A stretch of 64,000 bases of DNA from Neonectria sp. B-13 (lineage: Eukaryota > Ascomycota > Sordariomycetes > Hypocreales > Nectriaceae). The stretch is taken from NCBI GenBank assembly GCA_002682825.1, contig NOKP01000014.1:507559-571558 (forward strand), read 5' to 3'. Positions 24,201 to 33,466 of the stretch are shown here, piece after piece (position 1 is the stretch's first letter; every line of letters begins with the position of its first letter). The notes beneath the pieces were generated by a model. It was not told the origin of the DNA, made no database searches, and saw nothing but the letters and a program-made list of their open reading frames with translations. Position numbers and translations under genes: made by a program.

Positions 24201-27150
24201 CGTGGAGGAGCAAAACAAGGCGAAGGCCAACAGCAAACCAAAGTCAACACATACGGGCCACGGCGGTACCTCGACAAAGGACCCAAGCATCGATGAGAGT
24301 GACACCCCACAGGACATCAAAGATCGAATCAAGAAGATCCTCGGCGATGGTCGAAAGTTCACGAGTGCTACTTGGAGTACGAACGCGGATGGCGCTATCG
24401 AAGGGTCCATCGAGGATCTAGTGAACGGCATTGCTGAGGAGTTCACCCCTCAGAGCAGCTACCACATCCGAATTGTCGCACCACAGATCCAGCTGCAGAG
24501 CGACAAGAACAAGAAGCATGTGGTACTGGCCACAGCAAAGGGAATGGAGCTAAAGGTCATGGAGGTCATGGACAAGGAGAGAATCTCCGATACCGTCAGC
24601 GGTCTCGTGCAGCGCCGGTTCCTGGTCAACATGGACAGCATCCAGTTCTTTGTCACTCACCAGAAATGGTTCCTCACCAATTTGTTGTCGATGTACGTTG
24701 GCAGTAAGTATGGAACGCCGAGCGGATCATCCTGGCCACCTTGGGTACCCATCGAGGTTGTGTTCGACTTCCAGGCAGATCCGTTCGGTTTCAAGCGAGT
24801 CGTACAGAAGACATCGGCCATGCTCCGATACGACAAGTACAACACCCTTCGTCTCAAGTACAACGATGAGGTCAACATGGATAACCCCAACGAAACTTCG
24901 CAAGAGAATGCAGAGTCCCGTATGGACAACCTCTGGGTCGAGTTTCCCCAAGCTCGGGCGCTTTGCAACTCGTCTCAGTACTACGCGCTCTACGTCATTG
25001 TACTTGACCTTCTCATGTACAGTGAGCCGCTAGAGAAGACGAGAAGCGAACGACTTGAGAAGATCATCCTGGCGTCTGACTTTAGCGACCTGAGTGGAGC
25101 TCCAGCCATGGTGCAAAAGCTTCAGCAGCGGATCAGGCAGATGGAAGAGATCAAAGAACACTTCCAGACCTACTCCAAATATCTCGACAAAAGGGGCTGG
25201 GAGGATCGCTTGCACTTGGAGCGTGACCTGGCTGCTTGCGAGGACGAGTTGTTTTTCATGATGAAAGCCATCACGTCGTCTCAAAGAAAATTCGACGTCA
25301 ACTCGGATAGCACGGGCTTGTTGAGATGGAACATTTCGGTTCGAGATATCGTCTGGCACCTGATGCAAGATTCCAACGAGCCGCTCGTGGAGTTTCAACT
25401 CAAGGACCTAGAGTACGACCGCACTGACAACTCGGATGGCTCTCACGTGAACCTCATTCGGGTGGGCAAGGTGCTGGGTCTGAATTTGCTTCCGGATGCC
25501 ACTTACCCGGAGATGGTCGCGCCGTACATTGACCCCGAACGGCCATTGGGTCCCAACACCGATAGCAAGGAAATGATTCGCGTGTACTGGTACATGCTGG
25601 AGGCAATTGCTGGAATTACCGTCATGGATGGGTTCGAGGTCAACGTGTTGCCTATCAAGGTGCAGTTAGAGCGTGACGTGGGCAAGCGGTTGTTTGAGTA
25701 CATCTTCCCCGGCATGGGCGAGGACAAGTCTGGCACGAAGAACGACTCGCCGTTTATGCTGAAACAGATGCCGGCCGATGGATATGAGGAAGACGACGAT
25801 TCGCTGCACAGCACAAACGGGCGCTCGGACACGACTTCGTTTGACAGAGACTCGTCGTCATCTTTCACCACCCGACCCGGATCGCTTGAACTCCGACTCC
25901 ATCCGACCTTGACGTCCAACTCGAAGTCGGGATCCTCGAAGAAGGCCCTGAGCGTTAACACTGGCGAAGGGCACTCGTTCCGTCTATTCCGCACGCCAGG
26001 AACATCCAAGACGTTACTGAAAAAGGCTTCGCACGACTCTCTACGGTCAGGAGCTACTCCACGTGCCGCCCTTGGACGCACGAACACGGGCTACGAGTCA
26101 AAGGCAGAGTCCATAGCGAACAGTGAGAAGCGGATACCCCGGTTCTCTCTCGGGAAGAAGCAGGTCGAGGTCAAGGACCTGATGCAGCCATCGGACGACC
26201 TCACCAAGATGATGACGCGCGCCAGCCACTTCATGACGTTTGCTTCCATCAAAATGCCGTCGGTGGTGCTCTGCCTGAGCTACAAGGGTAAAGATCAACG
26301 CAACTTCGAGGACGTGCACGACTTTGTGTTCAGGATGCCGACGATTGAGTGGCAGAACAAGACTTGGTCCAACCTGGACCTGGCACTGGCGCTCAAGAAG
26401 GCTGTGGTGAAGGCGCTCATCTCCCACACGGGTGCTCTTATCGGAAACAAGTTCTCCAAGCATCGACCGAATGCCGAGCAGCGCAACAAGCTCAGGGAGT
26501 TGGCCAACAGCTCTGTGCTGATTGCGCCGTCGTCGTCGGGAGGCTCACAACACTATCCCGGCAGCATCAACGACAGCGACGACTCGTCCAGTATGTATGG
26601 CTCCTCGCCGGTCGACTTCTCCCGCTCGCCGCCCCGGTCCCTCCGCGCCGGCAGCACGCACAGCAGTATCCCACCATCTGTCTCGTCCCGACGGCGAAGC
26701 CGCAGCTCCAGCGTCACTAGCCGCAGGTCCCATCTCAACGGCGGCCTTGGAGCAGCACATGGGCCCATCGTTCCTACGTACCTGATGATGACGCCCCCGA
26801 CGCCCATTGAAGACAATCGCAGCATCCGGCACAACCATGGCATGGAACTTCTGCGACCGGGAACAAGCAGCGGACACAGCACCACTCCGCCGCAGAACCA
26901 GGCATTTAGGAGGATGGGCTCGGGTATCGAGCGGCCCATGTCGAGCATGAGCAACCACGAGGCCGGGGTGCGCAGAAAGACTGGGACCAGCAACCTGAAG
27001 GACAAGCTCAGCGCCCTCACATATCGCATGAGCCACCGTGACCCGAACGACATGCAAGACGACGAAATAGAGGTGGATGAAGAGGTCCCGCCTCCGCGAG
27101 AGCAGAGACCCAGGAGGATGAGCTGGGTCTCGGGAAGAAGCAAGAGTTGA
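18229..27150 (+). CDS. Fmp27/BLTP2-type bridge-like lipid transfer protein
   Basis: A single 2973-aa exon. I place the start at 18229 (MALLNPTFVFGLIVLL, context AAACATGG) because family members begin with this hydrophobic anchor; an ATG three codons upstream is also possible. After the membrane anchor come repeated beta-rich (RBG) modules. Two hallmark motifs are present: GFWDK at residues 1384-1388 and WPPW at 2169-2172. The C-terminal 350 residues are Ser/Arg-rich and probably disordered (for example a SSRRRSRSSS stretch). The family (yeast Fmp27/Ypr117w, animal Hobbit/KIAA0100, plant SABRE) forms a long hydrophobic groove thought to move phospholipid between the ER and the plasma membrane. 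The absence of introns over 8.9 kb is notable next to multi-exon neighbours. Length fits fungal orthologs. Confidence 0.95.
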   Translation: MALLNPTFVFGLIVLLYLSSFVLLAVLRILTGISIQRIGYFSLRRLAYTPRDGCRVEIRGFGLNVHRPTFAQPTWLSLVLSELVITLDIPELEGNKPAESDAETSDTDTGKKKNSDAKSTPSPQSRSSRRGANSIIRSETWKKLTNVKEKIKRLHRNINWLKLIDVVATNSTVNVVDVGNIQVGSFTLSVDTRPKMVDRARFFVQGKHSPSKDRQAEWTMSVRSVLFTAEGTESMELLDHLFLNIHGFLYKSWEGLRDAALSLKLGRLHIPLDDMQTCLDKLKQLRKDPKSPTADEPIDIFLGNVVQEVDEPGSQNEETQRAVSDSKELFSSILRGIKEVQFAVSFLGLTTKVQPVKPGADPILLNAAMKEVGIDLHKLDPKSPAHRMYFPPDAIAHEALGAALSISVGLDDGHGQSDRLIYIPMATTTVKTTFLSKTVEVLQDSTVEGRNANILFANSVVTSPSVDLDPRHLPLLIALLKSKPKAQKAQKENRHLISRLLPKATVKFSMHEPVVRIKLKPLQKTEDPDDFDLIISSISSISLDMESSHSLIEDLHYSLDGAVRLQSHDLYYQTNTGDRFNLITTESFDMKVHLGARPDVYVEMTGNLQSASVSMVRPEITDGLRQIVRELRLDGEPDKGTVVKASRDKNFLRSVPGWLLRYQVEVTDFNVEIAGIDEDISDDTRGVFLHWDNASAEYRAHRLDGLQRRASRRRANSRSMNQSDSDFTPPTSSPRLKKKPQNIGDGRRLTIYARGIEAQIMDDIDRLEPEPFISIPRLELLMSAASDARGPVFNIQVTVRTILAQYSLYRHYAVGVAVMTLRKAFMQTGRDLPRHKQDSSSMKGMSPPSSRLAPPGSHQDLSGAPATDTPEMVTFELKAALVQLKAEMPHDPSMMLHMYGLEMGRQRWSTPYIAAKLVRLYTEPPRMRNVWARLISVKSGRLDIRESRRKSPHGTIIEEKMIDIVTEAVRIGIPHELILSRVSDNFINVIKAVQQLHHRFKTGTNEYILEKKPEGPKVVPKVSVRSRNFLFELEDGAFEWKLGMIYRTGLIEQVQRIAREEAFRVKLKRVREEEIRRGSSKLRARSTFPRGRHEAPSTASFRSRSLDAMGGTDAHRGRVPRYDPESENFGVNGSSKVSEYDARYHLDTFNCQSWKKRIDKAYEVDQNAVREARKQFWGPSQLPDDVEEAENLLEVPPRPALMSTLISDLHFTLDKPTFPMKDLPDFLHKIGKGMPRDMQYSLLVPMHVGIEMGEAKVTLRDYPLPLLHIPPMKYGQSPKLQSVSLKSNFVIAEEFRGVESTRRVRVNVIPPRNADPTSKEGGFVIEVRRTIGPVKSYSDVYMDVNTALPTRITWGPCYQPAIQDMMMVIESFTKPQLDPSERVGFWDKLRLGFHSKIHAAWKGDGDMHLALKGTRDPYQVTGNGAGFLMCWRNDVKWSVNAEDDPKRFIAIESSEYVLAIPDYSHEVREAARLQTELEKHTPDDKFKSEATFKKVVMKLSGKVQFLVGLIFERAIVNGRRSFDFRPHYDIVLKNPHWAKDEGGIPYDAMRGFRSRHIHLSIAVRAPVDRDWLSENPEPSRSYNTVHLTPRFFTHFFAWWGLFGQPLSLPIRQGTLFPGREKNSKKFGRHLATVKYNLLLAPLFLSHIYKHKDVEDYSENAVSATGVKVRFDSFSLDLHQRREEFNTLGKGRHTETARTSGIKIHAAQLDLVSADVRAVSASLKGTTTEAIKKGSIATLISDSEDKPDLSRFTIPDNDFSWIDMDDFVELDWILPTEPHPDTKILPLVYAPRLTYFRQTDIGGVIAGDPTRSSPFGDEPTHFCILNHDNDPIRVQGQLIQERLDQLGVQMQTHARDVGEAELKVIKSDGKDPEVVQAFELLRKHSNVLREKKEFLETMLGQTQAKPSWSSQRASGDRKRSVGSMGMHDETIHIPETTEFESEFNNRFVIHNMQLKWNNLLRNIVLRYFHQNSQRRGFIYYLSRPAIKFILDIVEEQNKAKANSKPKSTHTGHGGTSTKDPSIDESDTPQDIKDRIKKILGDGRKFTSATWSTNADGAIEGSIEDLVNGIAEEFTPQSSYHIRIVAPQIQLQSDKNKKHVVLATAKGMELKVMEVMDKERISDTVSGLVQRRFLVNMDSIQFFVTHQKWFLTNLLSMYVGSKYGTPSGSSWPPWVPIEVVFDFQADPFGFKRVVQKTSAMLRYDKYNTLRLKYNDEVNMDNPNETSQENAESRMDNLWVEFPQARALCNSSQYYALYVIVLDLLMYSEPLEKTRSERLEKIILASDFSDLSGAPAMVQKLQQRIRQMEEIKEHFQTYSKYLDKRGWEDRLHLERDLAACEDELFFMMKAITSSQRKFDVNSDSTGLLRWNISVRDIVWHLMQDSNEPLVEFQLKDLEYDRTDNSDGSHVNLIRVGKVLGLNLLPDATYPEMVAPYIDPERPLGPNTDSKEMIRVYWYMLEAIAGITVMDGFEVNVLPIKVQLERDVGKRLFEYIFPGMGEDKSGTKNDSPFMLKQMPADGYEEDDDSLHSTNGRSDTTSFDRDSSSSFTTRPGSLELRLHPTLTSNSKSGSSKKALSVNTGEGHSFRLFRTPGTSKTLLKKASHDSLRSGATPRAALGRTNTGYESKAESIANSEKRIPRFSLGKKQVEVKDLMQPSDDLTKMMTRASHFMTFASIKMPSVVLCLSYKGKDQRNFEDVHDFVFRMPTIEWQNKTWSNLDLALALKKAVVKALISHTGALIGNKFSKHRPNAEQRNKLRELANSSVLIAPSSSGGSQHYPGSINDSDDSSSMYGSSPVDFSRSPPRSLRAGSTHSSIPPSVSSRRRSRSSSVTSRRSHLNGGLGAAHGPIVPTYLMMTPPTPIEDNRSIRHNHGMELLRPGTSSGHSTTPPQNQAFRRMGSGIERPMSSMSNHEAGVRRKTGTSNLKDKLSALTYRMSHRDPNDMQDDEIEVDEEVPPPREQRPRRMSWVSGRSKS

Positions 27151-30100
27151 AAAGAGGAAGGAGTAGGACGTGTAGTATAGGTTAGAGGAACAAACGGCAA
27201 AGGCGCATGGAGGGGAGGCTCGGGGGAGGATTATTTGTTTTTGTTTCCTCATTGGGCCCGATACCTCCCATGATAAGGCGGAAATTCTCAACGGTTAGTT
27301 TAGAGCGTGCAGAGGGACGGAGGTCAGCAATGCCTTTTTCTTGTATAGCACTGGCGGCCCTTGTAAGGGAAGCGGATGGATGGATGGGCAAAGAGCCGCG
27401 AAAATACGTTTGGGAGGGCGGATGGAAGCACCTTGTGATGGGTTCCGTATGTAATACAGAGAATAGTATATACATGTGTTATGTGCTGGTATCTTGTTGA
27501 AGCGGTAAAAGGGTGAGACTGAAGCAATGATGTTGAGAGGTATAACTTGATAAACCATACAGAGGATGATAGTCTTGGACTGAGTGGGAGAAGTAGATGT
27601 GGAGGTAGTCAGTCGATGCCTCTAGGGTAACCATGAGCGCAAGGCTGGGACTCGGGCGCAAAGACAATACACACGCCGCACTATATCTTGACTACCTCTT
27701 GACAACTCGTACAAGAACCTGCTTTACATAAAGTGCATTTTGTGTATTCATCTAAAGCACCGCCGTGCCGCCCCGTCTCTCGCCACTCCGAGGTGGATAC
27801 AGCCGTGCGGAGGAGCCGCCCGCGCACCTGCTCGATCAGGAAGGCGTTGTGAGGAAAAGAGGCCCGCCGGTCGCCGGACATTACCGGCAGGGCACACACA
27901 CACAAAAGACTAACAAGAAAAAAGCCTTGATTAGGGCAGCGCAGCCGAGCGAATGAGGTGTATTTCCGACTTTGCGCGCACGGGAACGGAAGCGGGCCGA
28001 GAGATAGAGTCCTTACACCGCCGGGGGACAATGAAATGAATGGCCTGTTTGGGGGTTTGGTTTGGTGGGCGCAGGGATTTGCGCGGAGAGAGCACGTTTT
28101 GTTTAGGTTTGTGTGTGCGGACTGTGTTGGACTGGACTACGAATACGGCTGCGGGAGGAAGGTACAAGCGAGCGGACGAACGGCCAAGATTACGACGCCG
28201 CCTAAGCCGCGAAAGAAACCAGTCAAAGTAAAGACATGTGTGAAAGAAAAGAAAAAAAGAACAGGACCAACAAAGACTCTGCATGCAATGCCGACCGGCC
28301 CTATCTACCCCACAGACACAGACACAGAAACAAACACACCGCCTCAACCCACCTCGGTCCAGAACATGCAAGTCGTCCATCTCCCCATCTTTCCGGGACC
28401 CTGAAACCCAAAGAAAACCCTGAAGAAAAAGGAAAGAAGGAAGGAAAGGAAGGGCCTCAAAAAACACCCCCCCCCCCTTTCTTTCCGAGACCCTGAACTG
28501 GGAGGGGGGTTCCGAAAAGCGCGCCGGCGGCCCCAAACCAAGGGAAATACAATAATCGCGCAGTTGCCGGCTTCAGCCCTGCTCTCTCTCTCTCTCTCCT
28601 CTCTCCTGCTCTCTCCTAGTGCGCTTTCAACTCCGGAGATGGCCATGGCTATGGATCAACCGCAACCCCACATGGCTTGCGGGCTTCTAGAAGGGCGGCA
28701 GAGCGCTCGCTCACTTCCCAATCTCCAAAAGGACCCTTGATTTTCCGGGCGTGCGAGAGCGACCCCCACGCGGCCCGGGATCCGTTCGCGTGCTGATTAT
28801 CGGTACCGAAGCCGAAGCCCGCGTGCTTGTGTGTTGTCTTTTGCGAATAGTCGAGCAATTGCCAGTCATGTTTCCACATTCTCGAGGAGAAAGAATTGTC
28901 AATTACTGTTCAACCACGTGTTTCCGTCACGCCAACACGCGTTTCCCAGCATTGTCGAGACGGGCGGTCGGTCGGTCGGGAATGGACGGTGAAACACCGA
29001 AAAACTCCCTAGGCCTGCCTTCCGGCCAGCCCAACCCCAACCCCAACCTCAACTTCAAAGCGCCAAGCCAGGCCAGCGCCAATCCTCCTAAATCGTAGTG
29101 GTTGGGCACTCCTGCATCGCATCCGTCACCTCGCCAGCCGAGCTAAAAAGTCCCTACGTACAGTAGACACTCCCTCAAGCCTCCCTCTACCGCCCTCAGC
29201 GCCGCGAATCATCCTCATGTCCCCACACGCGGCAGGGATACTCTACAGCCCACCCCTGGAACACTCAACACGACATCATGCATCCACCGAAAAGTGTCAA
29301 AATCTTGTAAAATATTCATGTCCAAGTATTCCTACCAAGTACTTCGTACCAACCAAAAGCTAAACGTCTACTACTCCTAGTCCATCATGCTATGCTCCTC
29401 TTCTGCGCCAATGACATTCGCTTCCCTTCTCCATCGTACACCTAATAATGAAATATCTGTGACTCGTCCGTTCTGTTGATGGTTGATATCTTCCGTGAGT
29501 TCGCCGTCCAAGTAAATGCCTAATCCTGTCAAATCCCAAATGCAATGTCGCCTGTCTCCTGCACCGTCTTGCACCGTAAACTCTTCCTCTTCTCCAAAAT
29601 GCTCCTTCTCTTGATGCATCTCCAAACTCCGGCATGAGCCGATCCGCTCTTTCGTAAAATGAATAAAACTCCCCCTGTTGGGTGGAGTCCCGGCACTCGA
29701 GACCGTGTGACTCAAAGGGGGGAGTGTGAAGAAACAGAAGCAATTCCTGACACCGTGCAAAATGCTGGCTAGTGCCTTTTCGTTATGAGACCAAAGGGAA
29801 AACTCCAAGGAATGCCGATCGCTTCTAAAGTCATGGCCCATTTCAAATGGGGGTTGGTTTGTGGGTTGTGTTGTGTTGTGTGGTGTTGCGTTGCCGTCGA
29901 GCCCAATTGCCGAGGTCGATCCAGGTTCAATTGGCGCGAAAGCCCGTGAATTTCGGTTGTTGGTGTGCGTCCAAAAGTGTCGGTTATTTGCTCCGGGCGG
30001 AGGCGTGCGGAGGTGTGCGTGCCGATTACCCCCTCCCCCGAGTCAGGTCGTAATCAATTCAATCCGTGATGTCAGTGCCTGGCTTTTCCCTGCATCGGGC

Positions 30101-30372
30101 CGGGTTGTGGGACCGCTGGCTCGCATGTTGGCCTTCCAAAACCCTTCCACCATGGAAAAATTTGCATCAATTACCAATGCGTTGGTAGACTGGCCCAGGG
30201 ATGGGGATCTTTGTCGGCAGGCATCCGGTTGTCGTCCTGCCCGAATCAGCGCGCAAAGGAACCCTGTTCAGGCACATGACGTGTCATGGCCCTGCCTGCG
30301 ACCTGCCTGCGCTCGAAGGGACAAGGTTCCCCGTTGGTTGCCCGACCCATGAGCGAGAGCCCTGTTCGGCCT
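27151..30372. other. Gene-poor intergenic region
   Basis: No supported gene lies in this 3.2 kb. It holds the 3' regions of the two flanking genes, which converge, with a C run near 28470, a CT repeat at 28582-28598, a CGGT repeat near 28968-28980 and a CCCCAA-type repeat near 29033-29050. An ATG-initiated 154-codon minus frame at 29377-29841 has no recognisable domain or coding bias. Confidence 0.55.
28582..28598. repeat. (CT)n microsatellite
   Basis: About eight CT units followed by imperfect CTCT words, in the intergenic region downstream of the Fmp27-like gene. Confidence 0.8.
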
Positions 30373-32142
30373 TCACGAGGTAGTGGGGATCCACCGGACT
30401 GGGACACCGTCAGATGCAACCTCGTAGGGTCTGGTTGTCATCTTCCTGGGCGGCAGTGCCCATCGGGCTCGCCCTGGTCGCTGGTCATCAAGTTTGCCGC
30501 GCTTACGCATCGCCATCTCCATCACTGCGATGCGGATAAAGTCGGGGTTCTCGCGCATCTCGCGCTGTCGCATGCCAGGGGGTGATGCGGGAGCCGGCTG
30601 GGTGGGGGCCTGCGGCTGTGGCTGAGGTGCAGGAGACGTTTGTAGAGACGTCGCGGGATAAGAGTTTCGGCCGGACGGCTGCGCGGATCGGCTTCGCTGA
30701 ATCTTATAGGTACGCATCTGAATTGATGCCGCGAAAGTTCCACTCCTGAATGTCTTTGATGGTGACTCGATGCGCGAGTTCGTGGTGGGGTTAAGGTACC
30801 GACGCATGGCCTCCGAGGGAATCTCTTCGAGAACCGGAGGGCGGCGCTCATCCGTGTACGGCACGTTGGGGTCGATGGTAAGGATTGATCGGGTAAGGAA
30901 GTCGTCCGGTGGGATAGAGGGAAAGTTGATGGTGGAGAACGACTTGGCGGCGGACCTCAGAGCTCGCAGCGAGGCAGTCAAGTTGGACTTGAAGACAGAC
31001 CTCAGCGGCTTGAACGGCTTTAGGAATTGGGACTTCGAGGCTGAGCTCTCCTCCGGCTGCGTCAACGTTTCGATAATCAAGTCCTCGTCGTCGGCATCTC
31101 CAGCGGCTAAAGGATGCTCGTCCACAGAGCCTGGTGGCGATAAAATAGGCTCCAGAGACATGCGCTTAGGGGAAAACCTGCTCCTTCGCGACAATGGGCT
31201 AGGCGTCCTTGGGGTGTCGAAAGAGGAAAGCCCGTCGCTGGTGAATGATTCGTCCAAAGACGGGATAGAATCCATGGAATAGGTTCTGGTGGACATGCCA
31301 CAGCCAAGGTTGCATTCACTGACGCTGTCATCGTCGTTGTCCGTGGCGTCCTGGGGCGGGGAGAGAAGCATATCCAACGGGCTCCGGCTAAGGGACCAGC
31401 TCAAGTCCTTCTCGGAGCCCTGCTGGCAGTCGATGACTTCATCCACAGTCAGGGACCTGACAGTCCGGCGACGGCGTCGCTGGAGCTGCTTGGGCCGCGG
31501 GATATCCGTGACGGCAAGCAGAGCGACGAGCGACGGAGAGATGCATTCGGGAGAAAATGGAGAAGACAAATCTCGAGTTCGTCTGCGCTGCGAGGTGTGT
31601 CGCTTCTGCGGATGGGCGACGGGGCGGCCGCCGTTGCTGGTTGGGATCTTGACAGGGCTGGTCGGGGTTGTCGGTCGTGTAGTTAAACTCGTAGTAGTAG
31701 TTGGCGGGCTCGAAGGGGAAAGACACAGGGTCTCTCGCCTGTCCTTGCGTTTGCCCATGTTGGCATCGGAGACTGGTGGTACCGGGATGGGAGTGATGGT
31801 GACGGCGACGTTGGTCTTGCCTGCGTCATACTTGGGCGACCAGCGCAGAGGAGAAAAGGTCGGAGGCCCCGTCGTCGTCGTCGATGTCGTCGTTGCGGCG
31901 GTAGTGGCGAGGAGATTGGCGGGAGTTGAGTCTTCGGTAGAGGGAGTGGTTGAAGAAAGGGAGGAATAGGAGGGTGAGGAAGAGAGGGAGGGTGAGGGCG
32001 AGGGCGTAGTATTATTAGAAGAGGAAGCAGTAATATGAGTGTGAGTGTCAGTGTGAGTGGCAGGGGCTGATGAGGGAGCCGGGGCAGGAGCGATGCGTTG
32101 GCCCTGGCGGTGGGCGAGCAGGAAAGAGCGTGGAGACATCAT
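30373..32142 (-). CDS. Conserved Ser/Thr/Pro-rich protein of unknown function
   Basis: Intronless, 589 aa from the double ATG at 32137-32142 (MMSPRSFLLAHRQG); the frame is open further upstream but without another ATG. The first 150 residues are low-complexity Ser/Thr/Pro. Several blocks look conserved rather than random: SPSLVALLAVTDIPRPKQ, FKSNLTASLRALRSAAKSF, FLTRSILTIDPNVPYTDERR and a C-terminal block from MRQREMRENPDFIRIAVMEM to the end. From memory, proteins with these blocks occur widely in Pezizomycotina without an assigned function. No signal peptide or membrane segment is visible, and many Ser-Pro and basic stretches suggest a phosphorylated, partly disordered regulator. I give no function. 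Its transcription is convergent with the Fmp27-like gene. Confidence 0.8.
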   Translation of the reverse strand: MMSPRSFLLAHRQGQRIAPAPAPSSAPATHTDTHTHITASSSNNTTPSPSPSLSSSPSYSSLSSTTPSTEDSTPANLLATTAATTTSTTTTGPPTFSPLRWSPKYDAGKTNVAVTITPIPVPPVSDANMGKRKDRRETLCLSPSSPPTTTTSLTTRPTTPTSPVKIPTSNGGRPVAHPQKRHTSQRRRTRDLSSPFSPECISPSLVALLAVTDIPRPKQLQRRRRRTVRSLTVDEVIDCQQGSEKDLSWSLSRSPLDMLLSPPQDATDNDDDSVSECNLGCGMSTRTYSMDSIPSLDESFTSDGLSSFDTPRTPSPLSRRSRFSPKRMSLEPILSPPGSVDEHPLAAGDADDEDLIIETLTQPEESSASKSQFLKPFKPLRSVFKSNLTASLRALRSAAKSFSTINFPSIPPDDFLTRSILTIDPNVPYTDERRPPVLEEIPSEAMRRYLNPTTNSRIESPSKTFRSGTFAASIQMRTYKIQRSRSAQPSGRNSYPATSLQTSPAPQPQPQAPTQPAPASPPGMRQREMRENPDFIRIAVMEMAMRKRGKLDDQRPGRARWALPPRKMTTRPYEVASDGVPVRWIPTTS

Positions 32143-33023
32143 AGTGGCACCTGCACTAGCACTGGCAGCGAGCGCACCCCGGGGCGGGACAAGAGCGACA
32201 GGCACTCAACTTCAGGCAGGTGGAGCGCGGTCCGGCTGGCATGTCTCGCGGAAGACAGCGGTCGGTGCACCGTAGAGCCCACTGGCGGCGGCGGTGCTCC
32301 AGCGCGTTTCGGGGCGGTGCTCCAGGGACCTTTTAGTGGCGTCCACAGCGCTTCAGCTTCACGGGCGGGCCGGGCGGCTTCGAGCGTCTCGCGTCAGCCT
32401 GGTTTGATTGCCCGATTGGAACCGATACCGGGCAGCTCAGAGTCAGACGCAGCCTCGAGTCTCTTGTCGCAATTCGTTCCCTTTCTCTTCGTTCTGCGTC
32501 AACTTGATTTCCCTCCTCAGAAAGGCGTGGCAGTCACGGATGATCCAGAACCTTCCCGCCAACGCCGGACACGAGACCCGGTTTCTCCAGAAAGATTCAG
32601 GGTCCGTGAAACCCGTTCGGGGATGACCGCGTGTATGCCCCGGCGTGTTCCCAGTACGTAAAACCAACTCTTGGATTGGCTCGCGATCAAGGGCGACAGT
32701 TTAGCCAAGACCAAAGACCAAAGGGCGACGACAAATCGGAAGGATCACGGGAGCGAATCACCGAGTCGCAGTGTCTGCCTACCAGCTACGCGGAGGGGCA
32801 CTACCTGGAGTGCGGGTCGTTCCTTGCAGCTTTCTTCCTTTGACCGTTTCTGCGGTGCTGTGTTTGAGTCGAGGCTGTGTGAGGAAGTCAAGCGCGTGCG
32901 TGTGGGCGAATGGAACTGGTCGGGGGCGTTTGTCGGATCGTGGGGCCGCGGAGATCTGGTGGACCATATCGGAAGGGGGGCGGTTTTTGTTTGTTTGTTC
33001 GTTGATAAGCGGCGGATGGGAAG

Positions 33024-33044
33024 TTGAAGTGAAGTGAAGTGAAG
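33024..33044. repeat. Short tandem repeat with a GTGAA unit
   Basis: About four tandem GTGAA units (AAGTGAAGTGAAGTGAAG-like) in the gene-poor stretch. Confidence 0.7.
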
Positions 33045-33447
33045 TTCGAAACAAACCAGCACAGTCACCGTCGAAGAGGAAGGAAAAGGAATCGAGAGGG
33101 ATTCTCCGAGGGCTGGCCTTGTTGCAGGAGCAGCGGTGATAGCGAATACTTATTTGATGCCAGTGCGTGAGTGACCCGATGCCTTGGGCGTGGGGGAGAC
33201 CATGGGGAAGGAAGGGGGGGTGTAATCGTGGTATCGGTATCGATACGGGTGGGAGTGCGCTCGGCTTTTGGCTGGGAACCAGAGGAGCTGAGTGCCGGGT
33301 GCTGACATGCCAGGCGCCAAGCAAACGTGTCTGTTAGTGCGGCTTGAGCACAACGCACGGGATCAGTTTACAGAGGTCAGAGGTCAGATAGGTACTATGT
33401 AGTCAGCCCAACACAGGTACAGCCCTCTTGAGTAATCAAAGTCAGGT

Positions 33448-33466
33448 CAGGCAGGCAGGCAGGCAA
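33448..33466. repeat. Short tandem repeat with a GCAG unit
   Basis: About four tandem GGCA units, followed by degenerate copies to about 33483. Confidence 0.7.

Noticed and set aside
29377..29841. 154-codon ATG-initiated minus frame
   Set aside because: No homologous-looking motif and no codon bias; overlapped by another minus-strand frame. I cannot exclude a small gene but cannot support it.
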